DNA of 64,000 nt from Rhodopseudomonas palustris. GTDB taxonomy: Bacteria > Pseudomonadota > Alphaproteobacteria > Rhizobiales > Xanthobacteraceae. A model generated the notes under the pieces. The model was not told the origin of the DNA, ran no database searches, and saw nothing but the letters and a program-made list of their open reading frames with translations. Shown here piece by piece: positions 7,552 to 16,519 of the stretch. A program made the position numbers and the translations under genes. Position 1 is the first letter of the stretch, and every line of letters begins with the position of its first letter. Where the stretch lies: NCBI RefSeq assembly GCF_034479375.1, contig NZ_CP140155.1, forward strand, positions 3,162,001-3,226,000, written 5' to 3'.

Positions 7552-7701
7552 TCAGCGGCTCGAGGTCGTGACGGTCGGCGCGTCGAACGAATAGGCGCCG
7601 TCCGCATAGCCCTTCACTACCATGCCGGTGGTGACGATCACCGCCAGAGTGATGGTGGCGAAGATGAAGCCCACCCACTTGAGTCCTACCTGGTCCGCCA
7701 T
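7552..7701 (-). CDS. Small single-pass membrane protein (49 aa)
   Basis: A short protein with one clear transmembrane helix at residues 9-29 (VGFIFATITLAVIVTTGMVV) and a short polar C-terminus. The ATG at 7701 is chosen over a start at 7758 because the added N-terminal residues would not be hydrophobic or conserved-looking and the region upstream of 7701 carries a GGGGACGAG-type purine run. No function can be assigned; it may be a subunit or stabiliser of a larger membrane complex. It is easily missed by gene finders because of its length. Confidence 0.6.
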   Translation of the reverse strand: MADQVGLKWVGFIFATITLAVIVTTGMVVKGYADGAYSFDAPTVTTSSR

Positions 7702-7846
7702 CGTATTCTCGTCCCCTTGCCCTGCCGGTGTGTCGAGCAATGCCCCTGCAGGGTTCACAACGTCTTAATAACGTGGCCGTTCCGGGCCCGTCTCCCCGAA
7801 AAACCTCGCATTAGGTTAAAATGCCGACGGCTGTTGCGCGCGCGCC

Positions 7847-8329
7847 TCACTCGGCCGCCGCACGCCGCGGCACGAAGGCCGTCGCGAGAAACGAGAACAC
7901 CAGTTCGCCGCGCTGATTGGTGCCGGTGTTGCGGGCCTGGATGATTCCCCACTCCGGGCGCGAATCAGACGGCCGCACCGATTCGACCACATTCGCGTAG
8001 GTGATGGTGTCGCCGGCGAGCACCGGCTTGATCCAGCGCAGATCGCGAAAGCCCGGCGACGGGCCCCACACCGCGACCGGCTCGCCGCGCGCGGCCTCCG
8101 CGGCCGCCTCCTGCTGGCGCTCCAGCACCAGCAGCCGCATGCAGGCCGAGGCGATGTGCCAGCCGGACGCGGCGAGGCCGCCGAACAGCGAATTGCGGCC
8201 GGCCTCCTCGTCGAGATGAAACGGCTGCGGATCGAATTGCTCGGCGAAAGCGACGATGTTTTCGGCCGTGAAAGTGTAAGCGCCGATTTCGCGGCGCTGG
8301 CCGACCCGCATGTCTTCGAGAAAACGCAT
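7847..8329 (-). CDS. MaoC-family hot-dog (R)-hydratase-like protein
   Basis: A 160-residue MaoC-like dehydratase. The hydratase-2 motif is visible in the N-terminal third as AFAEQFDPQPFHLDEEAG, where the Asp and His correspond to the catalytic pair that adds water to trans-enoyl-CoA. The hot-dog helix follows (FGGLAASGWHIASACMRLL) and strands run to the C-terminus. The gene lies 22 bases downstream of a second MaoC-type gene on the same strand, so the two are probably co-transcribed and may form a heterodimer, a known arrangement for split hydratases. The substrate is unknown. Confidence 0.88.
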   Translation of the reverse strand: MRFLEDMRVGQRREIGAYTFTAENIVAFAEQFDPQPFHLDEEAGRNSLFGGLAASGWHIASACMRLLVLERQQEAAAEAARGEPVAVWGPSPGFRDLRWIKPVLAGDTITYANVVESVRPSDSRPEWGIIQARNTGTNQRGELVFSFLATAFVPRRAAAE

Positions 8330-8351
8330 CGGCTGGTCTCGGCTTTTCTCG

Positions 8352-8822
8352 CTAGTTGGCTTCGGTCGCGGCGGCCGCTTCGCGGCGCCGGATCATGATC
8401 GGCGACACCATCTCGCACAGCATCTGGCCCTTGCCGTTGCGGACGTGGCACTTGAAGGTGACGATGCCCGTATCCGGCCGGCTGTTCGACACCCGCGCCG
8501 CGACCACATCGACCTCGACGGTGAGATCATCGCCGGGACGCAGCGGCGCCATCCAGCGCATCTCGTTGACGCCGGGCGAGCCGAGCGAGGCGGTGTTCTT
8601 AATGTAGCCGTCGAACATCATCCGCATCATGATCGAGCACAGATGCCAGCCGGAGGCGGACAGCCCCTTCAGCATCGACGCTGAGGCAGCGCGCTCGTCG
8701 AGATGCATCGGCTGCGGATCGAATTCGGCGGCGAACGCGACGATCTCCTCGCGCGTGACGCGGCGAGGACCGAAGCGGCCGAAATGGCCGGGGGGGAAAT
8801 CTTCGAAGCTGAGGAGGGTCAT
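8352..8822 (-). CDS. MaoC-family hot-dog (R)-hydratase-like protein
   Basis: A 156-residue paralogue of the next gene downstream. It carries AFAAEFDPQPMHLDERAA with the catalytic Asp and His and the same ASGWHL helix start. The two proteins are similar through their first 70 residues, which indicates a tandem duplication. The start at 8822 begins MTLLSFEDFPPG, typical of the family. It is the promoter-proximal gene of the pair and is divergent from the membrane-protein gene at 8908, with 85 bases between them. Confidence 0.88.
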   Translation of the reverse strand: MTLLSFEDFPPGHFGRFGPRRVTREEIVAFAAEFDPQPMHLDERAASASMLKGLSASGWHLCSIMMRMMFDGYIKNTASLGSPGVNEMRWMAPLRPGDDLTVEVDVVAARVSNSRPDTGIVTFKCHVRNGKGQMLCEMVSPIMIRRREAAAATEAN

Positions 8823-8907
8823 GGCATTTGCTGGCGGGAGGCCCGATTGTGGCCGTTATTGGCGGCAATCACAAGCCACGATCCGGGGGCTGCTGGGGAG
8901 ATCATAG

Positions 8908-9201
8908 ATGTTCAATTTTCGCGACCTGTTCCAATGGGACCGTTTCATCACGCCGACCATCATCAAGCCGTTCTATTGGCTGGTGATCGCGCTGACGGTG
9001 CTGTTCGGAATTTCGGGCGTGTTCTCCGGTCTCGCGGCGATGGCGGTGTCGCCGTTCGGCGGTTTCATCCTGGTGCTGGCGAGCCTCGCCTCGATCCTGG
9101 TCGGCATCGTCTTCACCCGCATCGTCGCCGAGTTCATCCTGATCGTGTTCCGCATCAACGAACATCTCGGCGCGATCCGCGATCAGCAGGGATTCAGGTG
9201 A
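8908..9201 (+). CDS. DUF4282-type two-helix membrane protein
   Basis: A 97-residue inner-membrane protein. It starts with FNFRDLFQWDRFITPTIIKPFYW, then two transmembrane helices (about residues 22-44 and 50-75) and a short cytoplasmic tail. The pattern FxDLFxFxxFITPxIIKxxYW is characteristic of DUF4282, whose function is unknown. A GGGGAG ribosome binding site precedes the ATG. The 3' side carries a family A repeat. Confidence 0.8.
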   Translation: MFNFRDLFQWDRFITPTIIKPFYWLVIALTVLFGISGVFSGLAAMAVSPFGGFILVLASLASILVGIVFTRIVAEFILIVFRINEHLGAIRDQQGFR

Positions 9202-9212
9202 GCCCTCTCGGG

Positions 9213-9307
9213 GTCATTCCGGGGCGCGCGTAGCGCGAACCCGGAATCCCGAGATGATCTGAGAGAGATTCCGGGTTCGCTCACTTCGTGAGCACCCCCG
9301 GAATGAC
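9213..9307. repeat. Intergenic palindromic repeat, family A (GTCATTCCGGGGCGCG type)
   Basis: The outer arms GTCATTCCGGGG and CCCCGGAATGAC are complementary, with inner copies of the motif CGAACCCGGAATC and its reverse complement. It fills the gap between the convergent genes at 8908 and ychF. Other family A copies: 16217, 18271, 25592 (half), 43073, 54907, 60903. Confidence 0.9.
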
Positions 9308-9330
9308 GAACTCAGAAGCGCGTGCCGACC

Positions 9331-10428
9331 TCACGTATTGAATCGGAAATGCATCACGTCGCCATCGGCGACGACGTATTCCTTGCCTTCGAGCCGCAGC
9401 TTGCCGCCGTCGCGGGCGCCGGCTTCGCCGCCGAGCCCGACATAGTCGTCATAGGCGATGGTTTCGGCGCGGATGAAGCCCTTCTCGAAATCGGTGTGGA
9501 TCACGGCGGCGGCCTGCGGCGCCTTGGTGCCCTTGGTGATGGTCCAGGCGCGGGCTTCCTTCGGGCCGACGGTGAAATAGGTGATCAGGTGCAGCAGCTC
9601 GTAGCCGGCGCGGATCAGCCGGTCGAGCCCGGCCTCGTGCAGCCCGAGCGTATCGAGGAAATCGACGCGCTCGACGCGCGACAGCGTCGCGATCTCGGAT
9701 TCGATCTTGGCGGAGATCACCACCGCGACCGCGCCTTCTTCCTTGGCGCGCGCCATCACGGCTTGCGAGAACGCGTTGCCCTCGGCGGCGGAGCCCTCCT
9801 CGACGTTGCAGACGTACAGCACCGGCTTCGAGGTCAGCAGCCCGAGCATGCGGAACGCGCGCTCTTCCTCCGGCTTGCGCTCGAGGAAGCGCGCCGGCCT
9901 GCCCTCGCGCAGTAGCAGCAGTGCACGCTGGACCAGTTCGAGCTGTTCCTTGGAATCCTTGTCGCCGCCTTTGGCCTTCTTGGTGAGGTTGTCGACGCGC
10001 TTCTCGAGGCTGTCGAGATCGGCGAGCATCAGCTCGGTCTCGATGGTGTCGATGTCGGCGATCGGCGCGACCCGACCCTCGACATGGGTGATGTCACCGT
10101 CCTCGAAGCAGCGCACCACATGGGCGATGGCGTCGACCTCGCGGATGGTGGCGAGGAACTGGTTGCCGAGGCCCTCACCCTTGGAGGCGCCCTTCACGAG
10201 ACCGGCGATGTCGACGAAGGTCAGCCGCGTCGGAATGATCTGCTGCGACTTGCCGACTTCGGCGAGCTTGTCGAGCCGCGGATCCGGCACCGCCACCTCG
10301 CCGACATTCGGCTCGATGGTGCAGAACGGATAGTTGGCCGCCTGCGCCGCCGCGGTCTCGGTCAGCGCATTGAACAGCGTCGACTTGCCGACATTCGGCA
10401 GTCCGACGATCCCGCATTTGAAGCCCAT
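9331..10428 (-). CDS. ychF: Redox/ribosome-associated GTPase YchF (OLA1 family)
   Basis: A 365-residue Obg-related P-loop NTPase; YchF/OLA1 proteins hydrolyse ATP as well as or better than GTP and bind ribosomes. The P-loop is GLPNVGKST (residues 8-16), switch regions include PTRLTFVDIAGLVKGASKGEGLGNQFL, and the specificity motif is in the YVCNVEE segment. An alpha-helical insert lies at about 120-200. The C-terminal TGS domain (about 280-365) contains TYFTVGPKEARAWTITKGTKAPQAA and DFEKGFIRAETIAYDDY. Length and motif order match the family. The gene is upstream of nothing on the same strand within 300 bases; a family C repeat separates it from pth. Confidence 0.98.
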   Translation of the reverse strand: MGFKCGIVGLPNVGKSTLFNALTETAAAQAANYPFCTIEPNVGEVAVPDPRLDKLAEVGKSQQIIPTRLTFVDIAGLVKGASKGEGLGNQFLATIREVDAIAHVVRCFEDGDITHVEGRVAPIADIDTIETELMLADLDSLEKRVDNLTKKAKGGDKDSKEQLELVQRALLLLREGRPARFLERKPEEERAFRMLGLLTSKPVLYVCNVEEGSAAEGNAFSQAVMARAKEEGAVAVVISAKIESEIATLSRVERVDFLDTLGLHEAGLDRLIRAGYELLHLITYFTVGPKEARAWTITKGTKAPQAAAVIHTDFEKGFIRAETIAYDDYVGLGGEAGARDGGKLRLEGKEYVVADGDVMHFRFNT

Positions 10429-10474
10429 GATCAGCCCTGACTATTGAAGCGCACAGCGCGGCATCGAAACGTGA

Positions 10475-10551
10475 CGTCATACGCGGGCTTGACCCGCGTA
10501 TCCATCTCCTTGCGAAGAAGATGGATCGCCGGGTCGAGCCCGGCGATGACG
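10475..10551. repeat. Intergenic palindromic repeat, family C
   Basis: The ends CGTCAT and ATGACG are complementary; inner hairpins are GCGGGCTTGACCCGC and GCCGGGTCGAGCCCGGC, with a central ATCCATCTCCTT / AAGATGGAT pair. It lies between ychF and pth and ends three bases before the pth stop codon. Confidence 0.85.
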
Positions 10552-10554
10552 GCA

Positions 10555-11169
10555 TTACTGTTTGTTGCCGACCGCGCCCTTCTCGTTATCCAAAAATCCC
10601 CTGGCCTGCATCGCCAGATGCACCTTGTTGGCGAAGGTGGCGTCTTTGCCCTTGGCGATCAGGCCGGCATTGTCGGCGGCGATCTCGCACAGCGCCTCGA
10701 CCCAGGGCCGCTCGCTCTTGGCGAAATCGCCGAGCACGTGGCCGTGGACCATGTCCTTCACCCCGGGATGGCCGACGCCCAGCCGCACCCGCAGATAATC
10801 GTTGCCGATATGCGCCGAGATCGAGCGCAGGCCGTTGTGCCCGGCGATGCCGCCGCCGACCTTGACCCGCACTTTCGCCGGCGGCAGTTCGATCTCGTCG
10901 TGGAACACCGCGACCTCGCCGTGCCCGATCTTGTAGAAGCTCGTCGCTTCCTGCACGGCGCGGCCGGACTCGTTCATGTAGGTGAGCGGCTTCAACAGCG
11001 TGATCCGCTCGCCGTCCAGCGTGCCGTCGGCGGTCTCGCCCTGAAAGCGACGGCGCCATGGCGAGAAGCCATGACGCCGTGCGATCTCGTCGATGACCAT
11101 GAACCCGATGTTGTGCCGGTTGTCCCGGTACTTCGTCCCGGGATTGCCCAGCCCGACAAACAAGCGCAT
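10555..11169 (-). CDS. pth: Peptidyl-tRNA hydrolase
   Basis: A 204-residue Pth that releases tRNA from prematurely dropped peptidyl-tRNA. The N-terminus [23 protein letters not shown] holds the conserved Asn10 and the catalytic His20. The downstream family blocks are [44 protein letters not shown] and RLGVGHP. It follows rplY on the minus strand with an 18-base gap; the rplY-pth pair is a conserved translation operon in alphaproteobacteria. The start at 11169 is fixed by the N-terminal motif. Confidence 0.98.
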   Translation of the reverse strand: MRLFVGLGNPGTKYRDNRHNIGFMVIDEIARRHGFSPWRRRFQGETADGTLDGERITLLKPLTYMNESGRAVQEATSFYKIGHGEVAVFHDEIELPPAKVRVKVGGGIAGHNGLRSISAHIGNDYLRVRLGVGHPGVKDMVHGHVLGDFAKSERPWVEALCEIAADNAGLIAKGKDATFANKVHLAMQARGFLDNEKGAVGNKQ

Positions 11170-11187
11170 GCCGCGGCGTCCCGCGGA

Positions 11188-11907
11188 TTACTTCTTCTTG
11201 GCCGGAGCCGCCGGAGCCTTGGCCGCGCCGGCCTTGGCGGCGGGAGCCGCAGCCGCCGGAGCCTTGGCCGCGCCAGCCTTGGCGGCAGGAGCCGCGGCAG
11301 CAGCCGCAGGCGCAGCACCGGGCGCCGCCGCTTCTTCGTTGAAGCCCGACGGCGGCACGATGGTGACCAGCGTGACGTCTTCGCGCGACACCGACTTGAC
11401 GCCCTTGGGCAGCGCGATGTCCGACAGATGCAGCGACACGCCGATGTCGAGCGTCGAGACGTCGGCCTCGATGAACTGCGGGATCGCGTCGGCCGGAGCC
11501 TCGAGGTCCACGGTGTGGGTGACGATGTTGAAGGTGCCGCCGCGCTTCACGCCGGGCGCGGTTTCGAGGCCCTTCAGATGCAGCGGCACGCTGATGCGGA
11601 TGGTCGCGCCTTCGCCGAGCCGCAGGAAGTCGACATGGACCGGGAAATCCTTGACCGGGTCGAGGTGATAGTCGCGCGGGATCACACGGTGCTTCTGGCC
11701 GTCGAGAACGACGTCGAAGATCGTGGTGAGGAAGCGGCCGGCCTGAATCCGCAGGCGCAGGTCCTTGTCCTCGACCGAGATCGGCAGCGGGGGCTTGTTG
11801 TCTCCGTAGATCACTCCGGGCACTCGGCCGGCGCGACGCTCTGCCCGGGCGGCCCCCTTGCCGCTCTTCGGACGTGCGGTCGCCTTGAATTCCATGACGG
11901 TCGCCAT
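11188..11907 (-). CDS. rplY: 50S ribosomal protein L25 (general stress protein Ctc form)
   Basis: A 239-residue two-domain L25. Residues 1-95 are the 5S-rRNA-binding L25 domain (KGAARAERRAGRVPGVIYGDNKPP at the start), and residues 96-190 are the beta-barrel TL5/Ctc domain (HVDFLRLGEGATIRISVPLHLKG and later KSVSREDVTLVTIVPP). The last 45 residues are an Ala/Pro/Lys tail built from repeated AAPAAKAGAAKAP units, visible as a near-duplicate in the DNA at about 11205-11300. First gene of the rplY-pth operon. The ATG at 11907 begins the conserved sequence. Confidence 0.97.
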   Translation of the reverse strand: MATVMEFKATARPKSGKGAARAERRAGRVPGVIYGDNKPPLPISVEDKDLRLRIQAGRFLTTIFDVVLDGQKHRVIPRDYHLDPVKDFPVHVDFLRLGEGATIRISVPLHLKGLETAPGVKRGGTFNIVTHTVDLEAPADAIPQFIEADVSTLDIGVSLHLSDIALPKGVKSVSREDVTLVTIVPPSGFNEEAAAPGAAPAAAAAAPAAKAGAAKAPAAAAPAAKAGAAKAPAAPAKKK

Positions 11908-12076
11908 CGTTTAAGTCCTTGATCTGTAAAAAGTTAAAGGCCGCAACGCGGCCCATGCGAACGCCGCGGCAAGCCTCCAGGGGTGCGGGGGCCGCGGTCG
12001 TGCCGGGTTTCTAGCCGCAAAGGGCGCAAATGACAAGGAAATCGGGGGCCATACCCTCGCGATTCCCCTGCACTGC

Positions 12077-12186
12077 CTCATCCTGAGGAGCCCGGCGCAG
12101 CCGGGCGTCTCGAAGGATGGCTGCGAGGACAGTCCGTGCCGCCTCATGGTTCGAGACGGCCGCTTCGCGGCCTCCTCACCATGAGG
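12077..12186. repeat. Intergenic palindromic repeat, family B (CTCATCCTGAGGAG type)
   Basis: The ends CCTCATCCTGAGG and CCTCACCATGAGG are palindromic; inner blocks are CGTCTCGAAGGATG and the matching GGTTCGAGACG, each flanked by a short C/G hairpin. Other copies are at 18420 and 28367. It lies in the 288-base gap between rplY and ubiK. Confidence 0.9.
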
Positions 12187-12195
12187 GGCTGATGC

Positions 12196-12474
12196 TCACG
12201 CCATCGCGGTCGGGGGCTCGGAGCCGCCGCCGAGTTTGGCTTCGAGCGCCGCGATCCGCGCCTTGAGGGCTTCGTTCTCCTCGCGGGCGAGCCGGGCCAT
12301 GTCCTTGACCGCCTCGAATTCCTCGCGCTTGACGATGTCGAGGTCGCGCAGGATCTTTTCGGCCTGGCTGCGCACCACCGAATCGACCTCGCGCTTGACG
12401 CCCTGCGCCGCGCCGGCGGCGTCGTTCATCAGACGACCGATCTCGTCGAAAATCCGGTTGTTGGTCTGGGTCAT
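12196..12474 (-). CDS. ubiK: UbiK-type accessory factor (BMFP domain protein)
   Basis: A 92-residue coiled-coil protein. UbiK is an accessory factor of aerobic ubiquinone biosynthesis that forms trimers and binds lipids; the family was formerly DUF526. The sequence starts [48 protein letters not shown], continues with [32 protein letters not shown] (leucine-heptad coil), and ends in a short polar tail. The start at 12474 gives the standard N-terminus. It is divergent from the dienelactone hydrolase gene. Assignment is by motif pattern; some family members are annotated only as BMFP-domain proteins. Confidence 0.85.
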   Translation of the reverse strand: MTQTNNRIFDEIGRLMNDAAGAAQGVKREVDSVVRSQAEKILRDLDIVKREEFEAVKDMARLAREENEALKARIAALEAKLGGGSEPPTAMA

Positions 12475-12675
12475 GTCGAGAACTCCGGGTCGCTTGGCGC
12501 GAGGTTGCAGTCGAAACGCGTGCCGGTCGAAACCAGCCTGGACGAAACAATGGCGATGGCGGCGGCGCACTTCAAGGCGCCTGCGCGGCGTCTCCGCCGC
12601 CTTGTCAGCGTCGGCATTCCTTGCGATGTTCCCGGCGGCATCGCAAGGCCCCATTCGAGAGGACCGATCGTCCGC

Positions 12676-13416
12676 ATGATCGAGCATCAGATCGACATCC
12701 CGACCCTCGACGGCCGCGTCAGCACCTTCATCACCCATCCCGAACGCAACGGTCCGCATCCCGTGGTGATGTTCTTCATGGATGCGCCGGGCATCCGCGA
12801 GGAACTGCGCGAAATGGCGCGGCGGCTCGGGACCTGCGGCTATTATGTGATGCTGCCGAGCCTGTATTACCGCTCCGGCGTATTCGAGCTCGGCCCGATC
12901 CCCGCCGACGACGAGGCGCCCGAACGCAAGCGGATGTACGAATTGATGGGCTCGCTGACCATCGCGATGGTGATGCAGGACGCCAAGGCGCTGCTCGACT
13001 TCGCGGCGATGCAGCCCGCCGCCAGCAAGGGCCCGGCCGGCGCGGTCGGCTATTGCATGAGCGGGCGTTACGCCATCAGCGCCGCCACGCATTTCCCCGA
13101 CCGGGTCAAGGCCGCGGCGTCGATCTACGGCACCCATCTGATGACCGACGCGCCGGACAGCCCGCACCGCACCGCGCGCAAGGCCGACGGCGAACTGTAT
13201 TTCGCCTGCGCCGAGACCGACCGCTGGGCGCCGCCGGAGATGGTCGCCGCGCTGCGCGACTCGCTCGCCGCCGACGGCATCGACGCCGAGGTCGAAATCT
13301 ATCCCGGCACGCAGCACGCCTTCGCCTTTCCGCAGCGGCCGGTCTACAATCGCGACGCGGCCGAACGGCATTGGGAACGACTTTTGGCGTTGTATCGGCG
13401 CAGGCTTCAGGGTTAA
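12676..13416 (+). CDS. Dienelactone hydrolase family protein
   Basis: A 246-residue alpha/beta hydrolase of the dienelactone hydrolase family. The unusual Cys-Asp-His triad is present: Cys127 in [10 protein letters not shown], Asp182 in AETDRWAP and His214 in GTQHAFAFP. These enzymes hydrolyse dienelactones in chloroaromatic degradation, but many members act on other esters, so the substrate is not fixed. The start at 12676 gives the family N-terminus ([21 protein letters not shown]); an earlier in-frame ATG at 12505 would add a basic non-conserved extension overlapping the divergent upstream region. It ends 11 bases before lgt and may be co-transcribed with it. Confidence 0.88.
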   Translation: MIEHQIDIPTLDGRVSTFITHPERNGPHPVVMFFMDAPGIREELREMARRLGTCGYYVMLPSLYYRSGVFELGPIPADDEAPERKRMYELMGSLTIAMVMQDAKALLDFAAMQPAASKGPAGAVGYCMSGRYAISAATHFPDRVKAAASIYGTHLMTDAPDSPHRTARKADGELYFACAETDRWAPPEMVAALRDSLAADGIDAEVEIYPGTQHAFAFPQRPVYNRDAAERHWERLLALYRRRLQG

Positions 13417-13427
13417 GCGAACCGACA

Positions 13428-14291
13428 ATGCCATTTTTCGCCATCGCCTTCCCCGTGTTCGATCCGGTGGCGCTCGCCGTCGGCCCGTTCGAGATCCGCT
13501 GGTATGCGCTGGCCTATATCGCCGGCATCCTGCTCGGCTGGCTGTATGCCCGGATGCTGCTGCAGCGGGAGCGGCTGTGGGGCGGGCCGGCGCCGATCAC
13601 GCCCGTTCAGTTCGACGATTTCATCCTGTGGGTGACGATCGGCATCATTCTGGGCGGCCGCACCGGCTACGTGCTGTTCTACAATCTCGACTTCTTCATC
13701 GCGAACCCGGCCGAAATCTTCGTGCTGTGGAAGGGCGGAATGTCGTTCCACGGCGGCTTCATGGGCTGCGTGGTCGCGGTGATGCTGTTCGGCTGGAAGC
13801 GCAACGTGTCGATTGCCTCGCTCGGCGACATCACCTGCGCGGTCGGGCCGATCGGGCTGTTCCTCGGCCGCATCGCCAATTTCATCAACGGCGAATTGTG
13901 GGGCCGGCCGGCGGATTCCACCGTGCCGTGGGCGATGGTGTTCCCGAATGCCGGGCCGCTGCCGCGCCATCCGAGCCAGCTCTATGAGGCCGGTCTCGAG
14001 GGGCTGGCGCTGTTCCTGATCCTGGCGCTGATGATCCGCGCCGGCGCATTGAAGCGGCCGGGCCTGATCATCGGCGCATTCCTCACCTTCTACGGGCTCG
14101 GCCGCATCATCGGCGAGTTCTTCCGCGAGCCCGATCCGCAGCTCGGCTTCCTGTGGGGCGGCACGACCATGGGCATGCTGCTGTCGGTGCCGATGGTGAT
14201 CGCCGGAATCGTCGTGATGCTGGCGGCGCGCCGCCGCGCCGGCGCGCCGCCGCAGCCCGCCGGCGCAAAACCCGGCGAGGCGACCAAGTGA
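13428..14291 (+). CDS. lgt: Prolipoprotein diacylglyceryl transferase
   Basis: A 287-residue inner-membrane enzyme that moves diacylglycerol from phosphatidylglycerol to the lipobox cysteine of prolipoproteins, the first step of lipoprotein maturation. About seven transmembrane helices are visible. Key motifs are the N-terminal [18 protein letters not shown], the [12 protein letters not shown] loop with the essential His, and the Lgt signature [15 protein letters not shown], followed by [13 protein letters not shown]. The C-terminus is a short Ala/Pro-rich tail. The ATG at 13428 lies 11 bases after the hydrolase gene, and the stop overlaps the GTG of the next gene by four bases (GTGA), so lgt heads a translationally coupled set. 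Confidence 0.97.
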   Translation: MPFFAIAFPVFDPVALAVGPFEIRWYALAYIAGILLGWLYARMLLQRERLWGGPAPITPVQFDDFILWVTIGIILGGRTGYVLFYNLDFFIANPAEIFVLWKGGMSFHGGFMGCVVAVMLFGWKRNVSIASLGDITCAVGPIGLFLGRIANFINGELWGRPADSTVPWAMVFPNAGPLPRHPSQLYEAGLEGLALFLILALMIRAGALKRPGLIIGAFLTFYGLGRIIGEFFREPDPQLGFLWGGTTMGMLLSVPMVIAGIVVMLAARRRAGAPPQPAGAKPGEATK

Positions 14292-15418
14292 GCGACGACT
14301 CGCCGCTGCTTGCCGAGATCAAGCGGCTGATCAGGTCGACCGGCCCGATGCCGGTGTGGCGCTACATGGAGATCTGCCTCGCCCATCCCGACTACGGCTA
14401 CTACGTGTCGCGCGATCCGCTCGGCCGCGAGGGCGATTTCACCACCTCGCCCGAGATCAGCCAGATGTTCGGCGAACTGATCGGACTGTGGACCGCTTCG
14501 GTGTGGAAGGCGGTGGGTGAGCCGGGCGTGCTGCGGCTGGTCGAGATCGGCCCCGGCCGCGGCACGATGATCGCCGATGCGCTGCGGGCGCTGCGCGTGC
14601 TGCCGCCGCTGTATCAGTCGCTCAGCGTGCACCTGGTCGAGATCAACCCGGTGCTGCGCGAAAAGCAGCAGGCGACGCTGGCCGGGATCCGCAACGTGCA
14701 CTGGCACGAGCGTTTCGACGAGGTGCCGGAAGGCCCCGCGGTGGTGCTCGCCAACGAATATTTCGACGTGCTGCCGATCCATCAGGCGGTGAAGCGCGAC
14801 GGCGGCTGGCACGAGCGCGTGGTCGAGATCAGCGCCAGCGGCGAGCTGGTGTTCGGCATCGCCGAGGATCCGATCCCGCGCTTCGACGTGCTGCTGCCGC
14901 CGCTGGTGCGGATGGCGCCGGCCGGCGCGGTGTTCGAATGGCGGCCGGACAGCGAGATCATGGCGATCGCCGCGCGGCTGCGCGACCAAAGCGGTGCGGC
15001 GCTGATCATCGATTACGGCCATGTCCGCAGCGACGTCGGCGACACCTTCCAGGCGATCGCCCGCCACTCCTTCGCCGATCCGCTGCAGAATCCCGGACGC
15101 GCCGACCTCACCGCCCATGTCGATTTCCAGGCGCTGGGCCGCGCCGCCGAGGACATCGGCGCGCGCGTGCACGGCCCGGTGACGCAGGGCGAATTCCTCA
15201 AGCGGCTGGGGATCGAGACCCGGGCGCTGTCGCTGATGGCCAAGGCGAGCGCGCAGGTGTCCGAGGACATCGCCGGCGCGCTGAAGCGGCTGACCGGCGA
15301 AGGCCGCGGCGGGATGGGCTCGATGTTCAAGGTGATCGGCGTGTCCGACCCGGCCATCAGCTCGCTGGTGGCGCTGAGCGACGACCTCGAACGCGCCGCC
15401 GAGGGACAGAAGGCATGA
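14288..15418 (+). CDS. MidA/NDUFAF7-family SAM-dependent methyltransferase
   Basis: A 376-residue class I methyltransferase of the DUF185 family. Its eukaryotic relative NDUFAF7 dimethylates an arginine of complex I subunit NDUFS2, so the bacterial protein is thought to act in respiratory complex I assembly. Family blocks are [42 protein letters not shown], the SAM loop [32 protein letters not shown], and [40 protein letters not shown]. The start is GTG at 14288, overlapping the lgt stop, and its 3' end overlaps the next gene by four bases. The role in complex I is inferred from the family, not from this locus. Confidence 0.9.
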   Translation: MSDDSPLLAEIKRLIRSTGPMPVWRYMEICLAHPDYGYYVSRDPLGREGDFTTSPEISQMFGELIGLWTASVWKAVGEPGVLRLVEIGPGRGTMIADALRALRVLPPLYQSLSVHLVEINPVLREKQQATLAGIRNVHWHERFDEVPEGPAVVLANEYFDVLPIHQAVKRDGGWHERVVEISASGELVFGIAEDPIPRFDVLLPPLVRMAPAGAVFEWRPDSEIMAIAARLRDQSGAALIIDYGHVRSDVGDTFQAIARHSFADPLQNPGRADLTAHVDFQALGRAAEDIGARVHGPVTQGEFLKRLGIETRALSLMAKASAQVSEDIAGALKRLTGEGRGGMGSMFKVIGVSDPAISSLVALSDDLERAAEGQKA

Positions 15419-16182
15419 CGATCGCCTCGCAGCGGCTCGCCGCCGTGCCCGGCCTGCGCCACGCCTTCTTCAGCCGCGCCGGCGGCGTGTCGCAGGGCAT
15501 CTATGCCGGCCTCAATGGCGGCATCGGCTCGAACGACGATCCGGCGCATGTCGCCGAGAACCGGCGGCGGATGGCGCAGACGATGGGGGTGCCGCCGGAG
15601 CGGTTCCTCACCGTCCATCAGGTGCATTCGCCCGACGTCGCGGTGGCGCAGACGCCGTGGGACAGTGCCGCGCGCCCGAAGGCAGATGCGATGGTCACCG
15701 CCGTGCCGGGCCTGGCGCTCGGCGTCACCGCCGCGGATTGCGGACCGGTGCTGTTCGCCGACCCGACCGCGCGGGTGATCGGCGCCGCTCATGCCGGATG
15801 GAAGGGCGCGCTGACCGGCGTGCTGGAAGCAACCCTCGACGCGATGGAAGGCCTCGGCGCCGCGCGCGGCCGGATCATCGCGGCGATCGGCCCCTTGATC
15901 CGGCAGCCGAGCTATGAAGTCGGCGCCGAATTCGTCGCGCGCTTCGCCGAAGCCGACGCCGATTACGCCCGGTTCTTCATCCCGGCGGCGCGGCCGGGCC
16001 ATGCGATGTTCGACCTCGGCGGCTTCATCCGGATGCGGCTGGAGAATGCCGGCGTGGCGGCGGTCGACGACACCGGCATCGACACCTATCCGGACGAGAA
16101 CTTCTTCAGCTACCGCCGCTCGGTGCACCGCGCCGAGCCGGACTATGGCCGCCAGATCCACGCCATCGTGCTGGAAGGCTGA
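15415..16182 (+). CDS. pgeF: Laccase-domain (YfiH/PgeF) peptidoglycan editing factor / purine nucleoside-acting enzyme
   Basis: A 255-residue protein of the YfiH family. Members have been described as a peptidoglycan editing factor that removes L-Ser-containing muropeptide precursors and as a zinc-dependent purine nucleoside enzyme. The metal-binding blocks are present: HAFFSRAGGVSQGIYAGLN near the start, TVHQVHSPDV with His, TAADCGPVLFAD with Cys, and GAAHAGWKGALTGVL with His. The tail reads DTYPDENFFSYRRSVHRAEPDYGRQ, typical of the family. It starts at 15415 within an ATGA overlap with the methyltransferase gene, closing the lgt operon. Confidence 0.88.
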   Translation: MTIASQRLAAVPGLRHAFFSRAGGVSQGIYAGLNGGIGSNDDPAHVAENRRRMAQTMGVPPERFLTVHQVHSPDVAVAQTPWDSAARPKADAMVTAVPGLALGVTAADCGPVLFADPTARVIGAAHAGWKGALTGVLEATLDAMEGLGAARGRIIAAIGPLIRQPSYEVGAEFVARFAEADADYARFFIPAARPGHAMFDLGGFIRMRLENAGVAAVDDTGIDTYPDENFFSYRRSVHRAEPDYGRQIHAIVLEG

Positions 16183-16216
16183 GGCTTGCGCCTCGCGCGG
16201 CACACACTCCCTGTCC

Positions 16217-16333
16217 GTCATTCCGGGGCGCTCGCTCTTGCGAGCGAACCCGGAATCTCGCCGTGCAAGCGCGTGGCATCCGTCATCGCTAGCGTCAGAT
16301 TCCGGGTTCGCGCTGCGCGCGCCCCGGAATGAC
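16217..16333. repeat. Intergenic palindromic repeat, family A
   Basis: The outer arms GTCATTCCGGGGCGC and GCGCCCCGGAATGAC are complementary, with inner CGAACCCGGAATC and GATTCCGGGTTCG. It occupies a third of the 337-base gap between pgeF and the lipoprotein gene. The rest of the gap holds a 7-base palindrome (16345-16351 with 16358-16364) and an AT-rich stretch near 16450 that probably serves as promoter for the next gene. Confidence 0.9.
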
Positions 16334-16519
16334 CGCTGCGGGGTAATTGGCGACGGTGCCAATTCACTGAAATCTTTCATCAATTCCGACGGACGCCGGT
16401 GACGCGCTGCTCACCTCGGCAACACCCGCGACCGCGCTGCCCTAGACCTTAACGGATTTTAACGATATCGCTTCCTCCGTCCGGCGGCCGTAGCGCCGCG
16501 CCTTTCGACGGAACCCGCA

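Noticed and set aside
11205..11300. Tandem DNA repeat in rplY considered as an assembly error or microsatellite
   Set aside because: It encodes the Ala/Pro/Lys tail usual in alphaproteobacterial L25 and keeps the frame.
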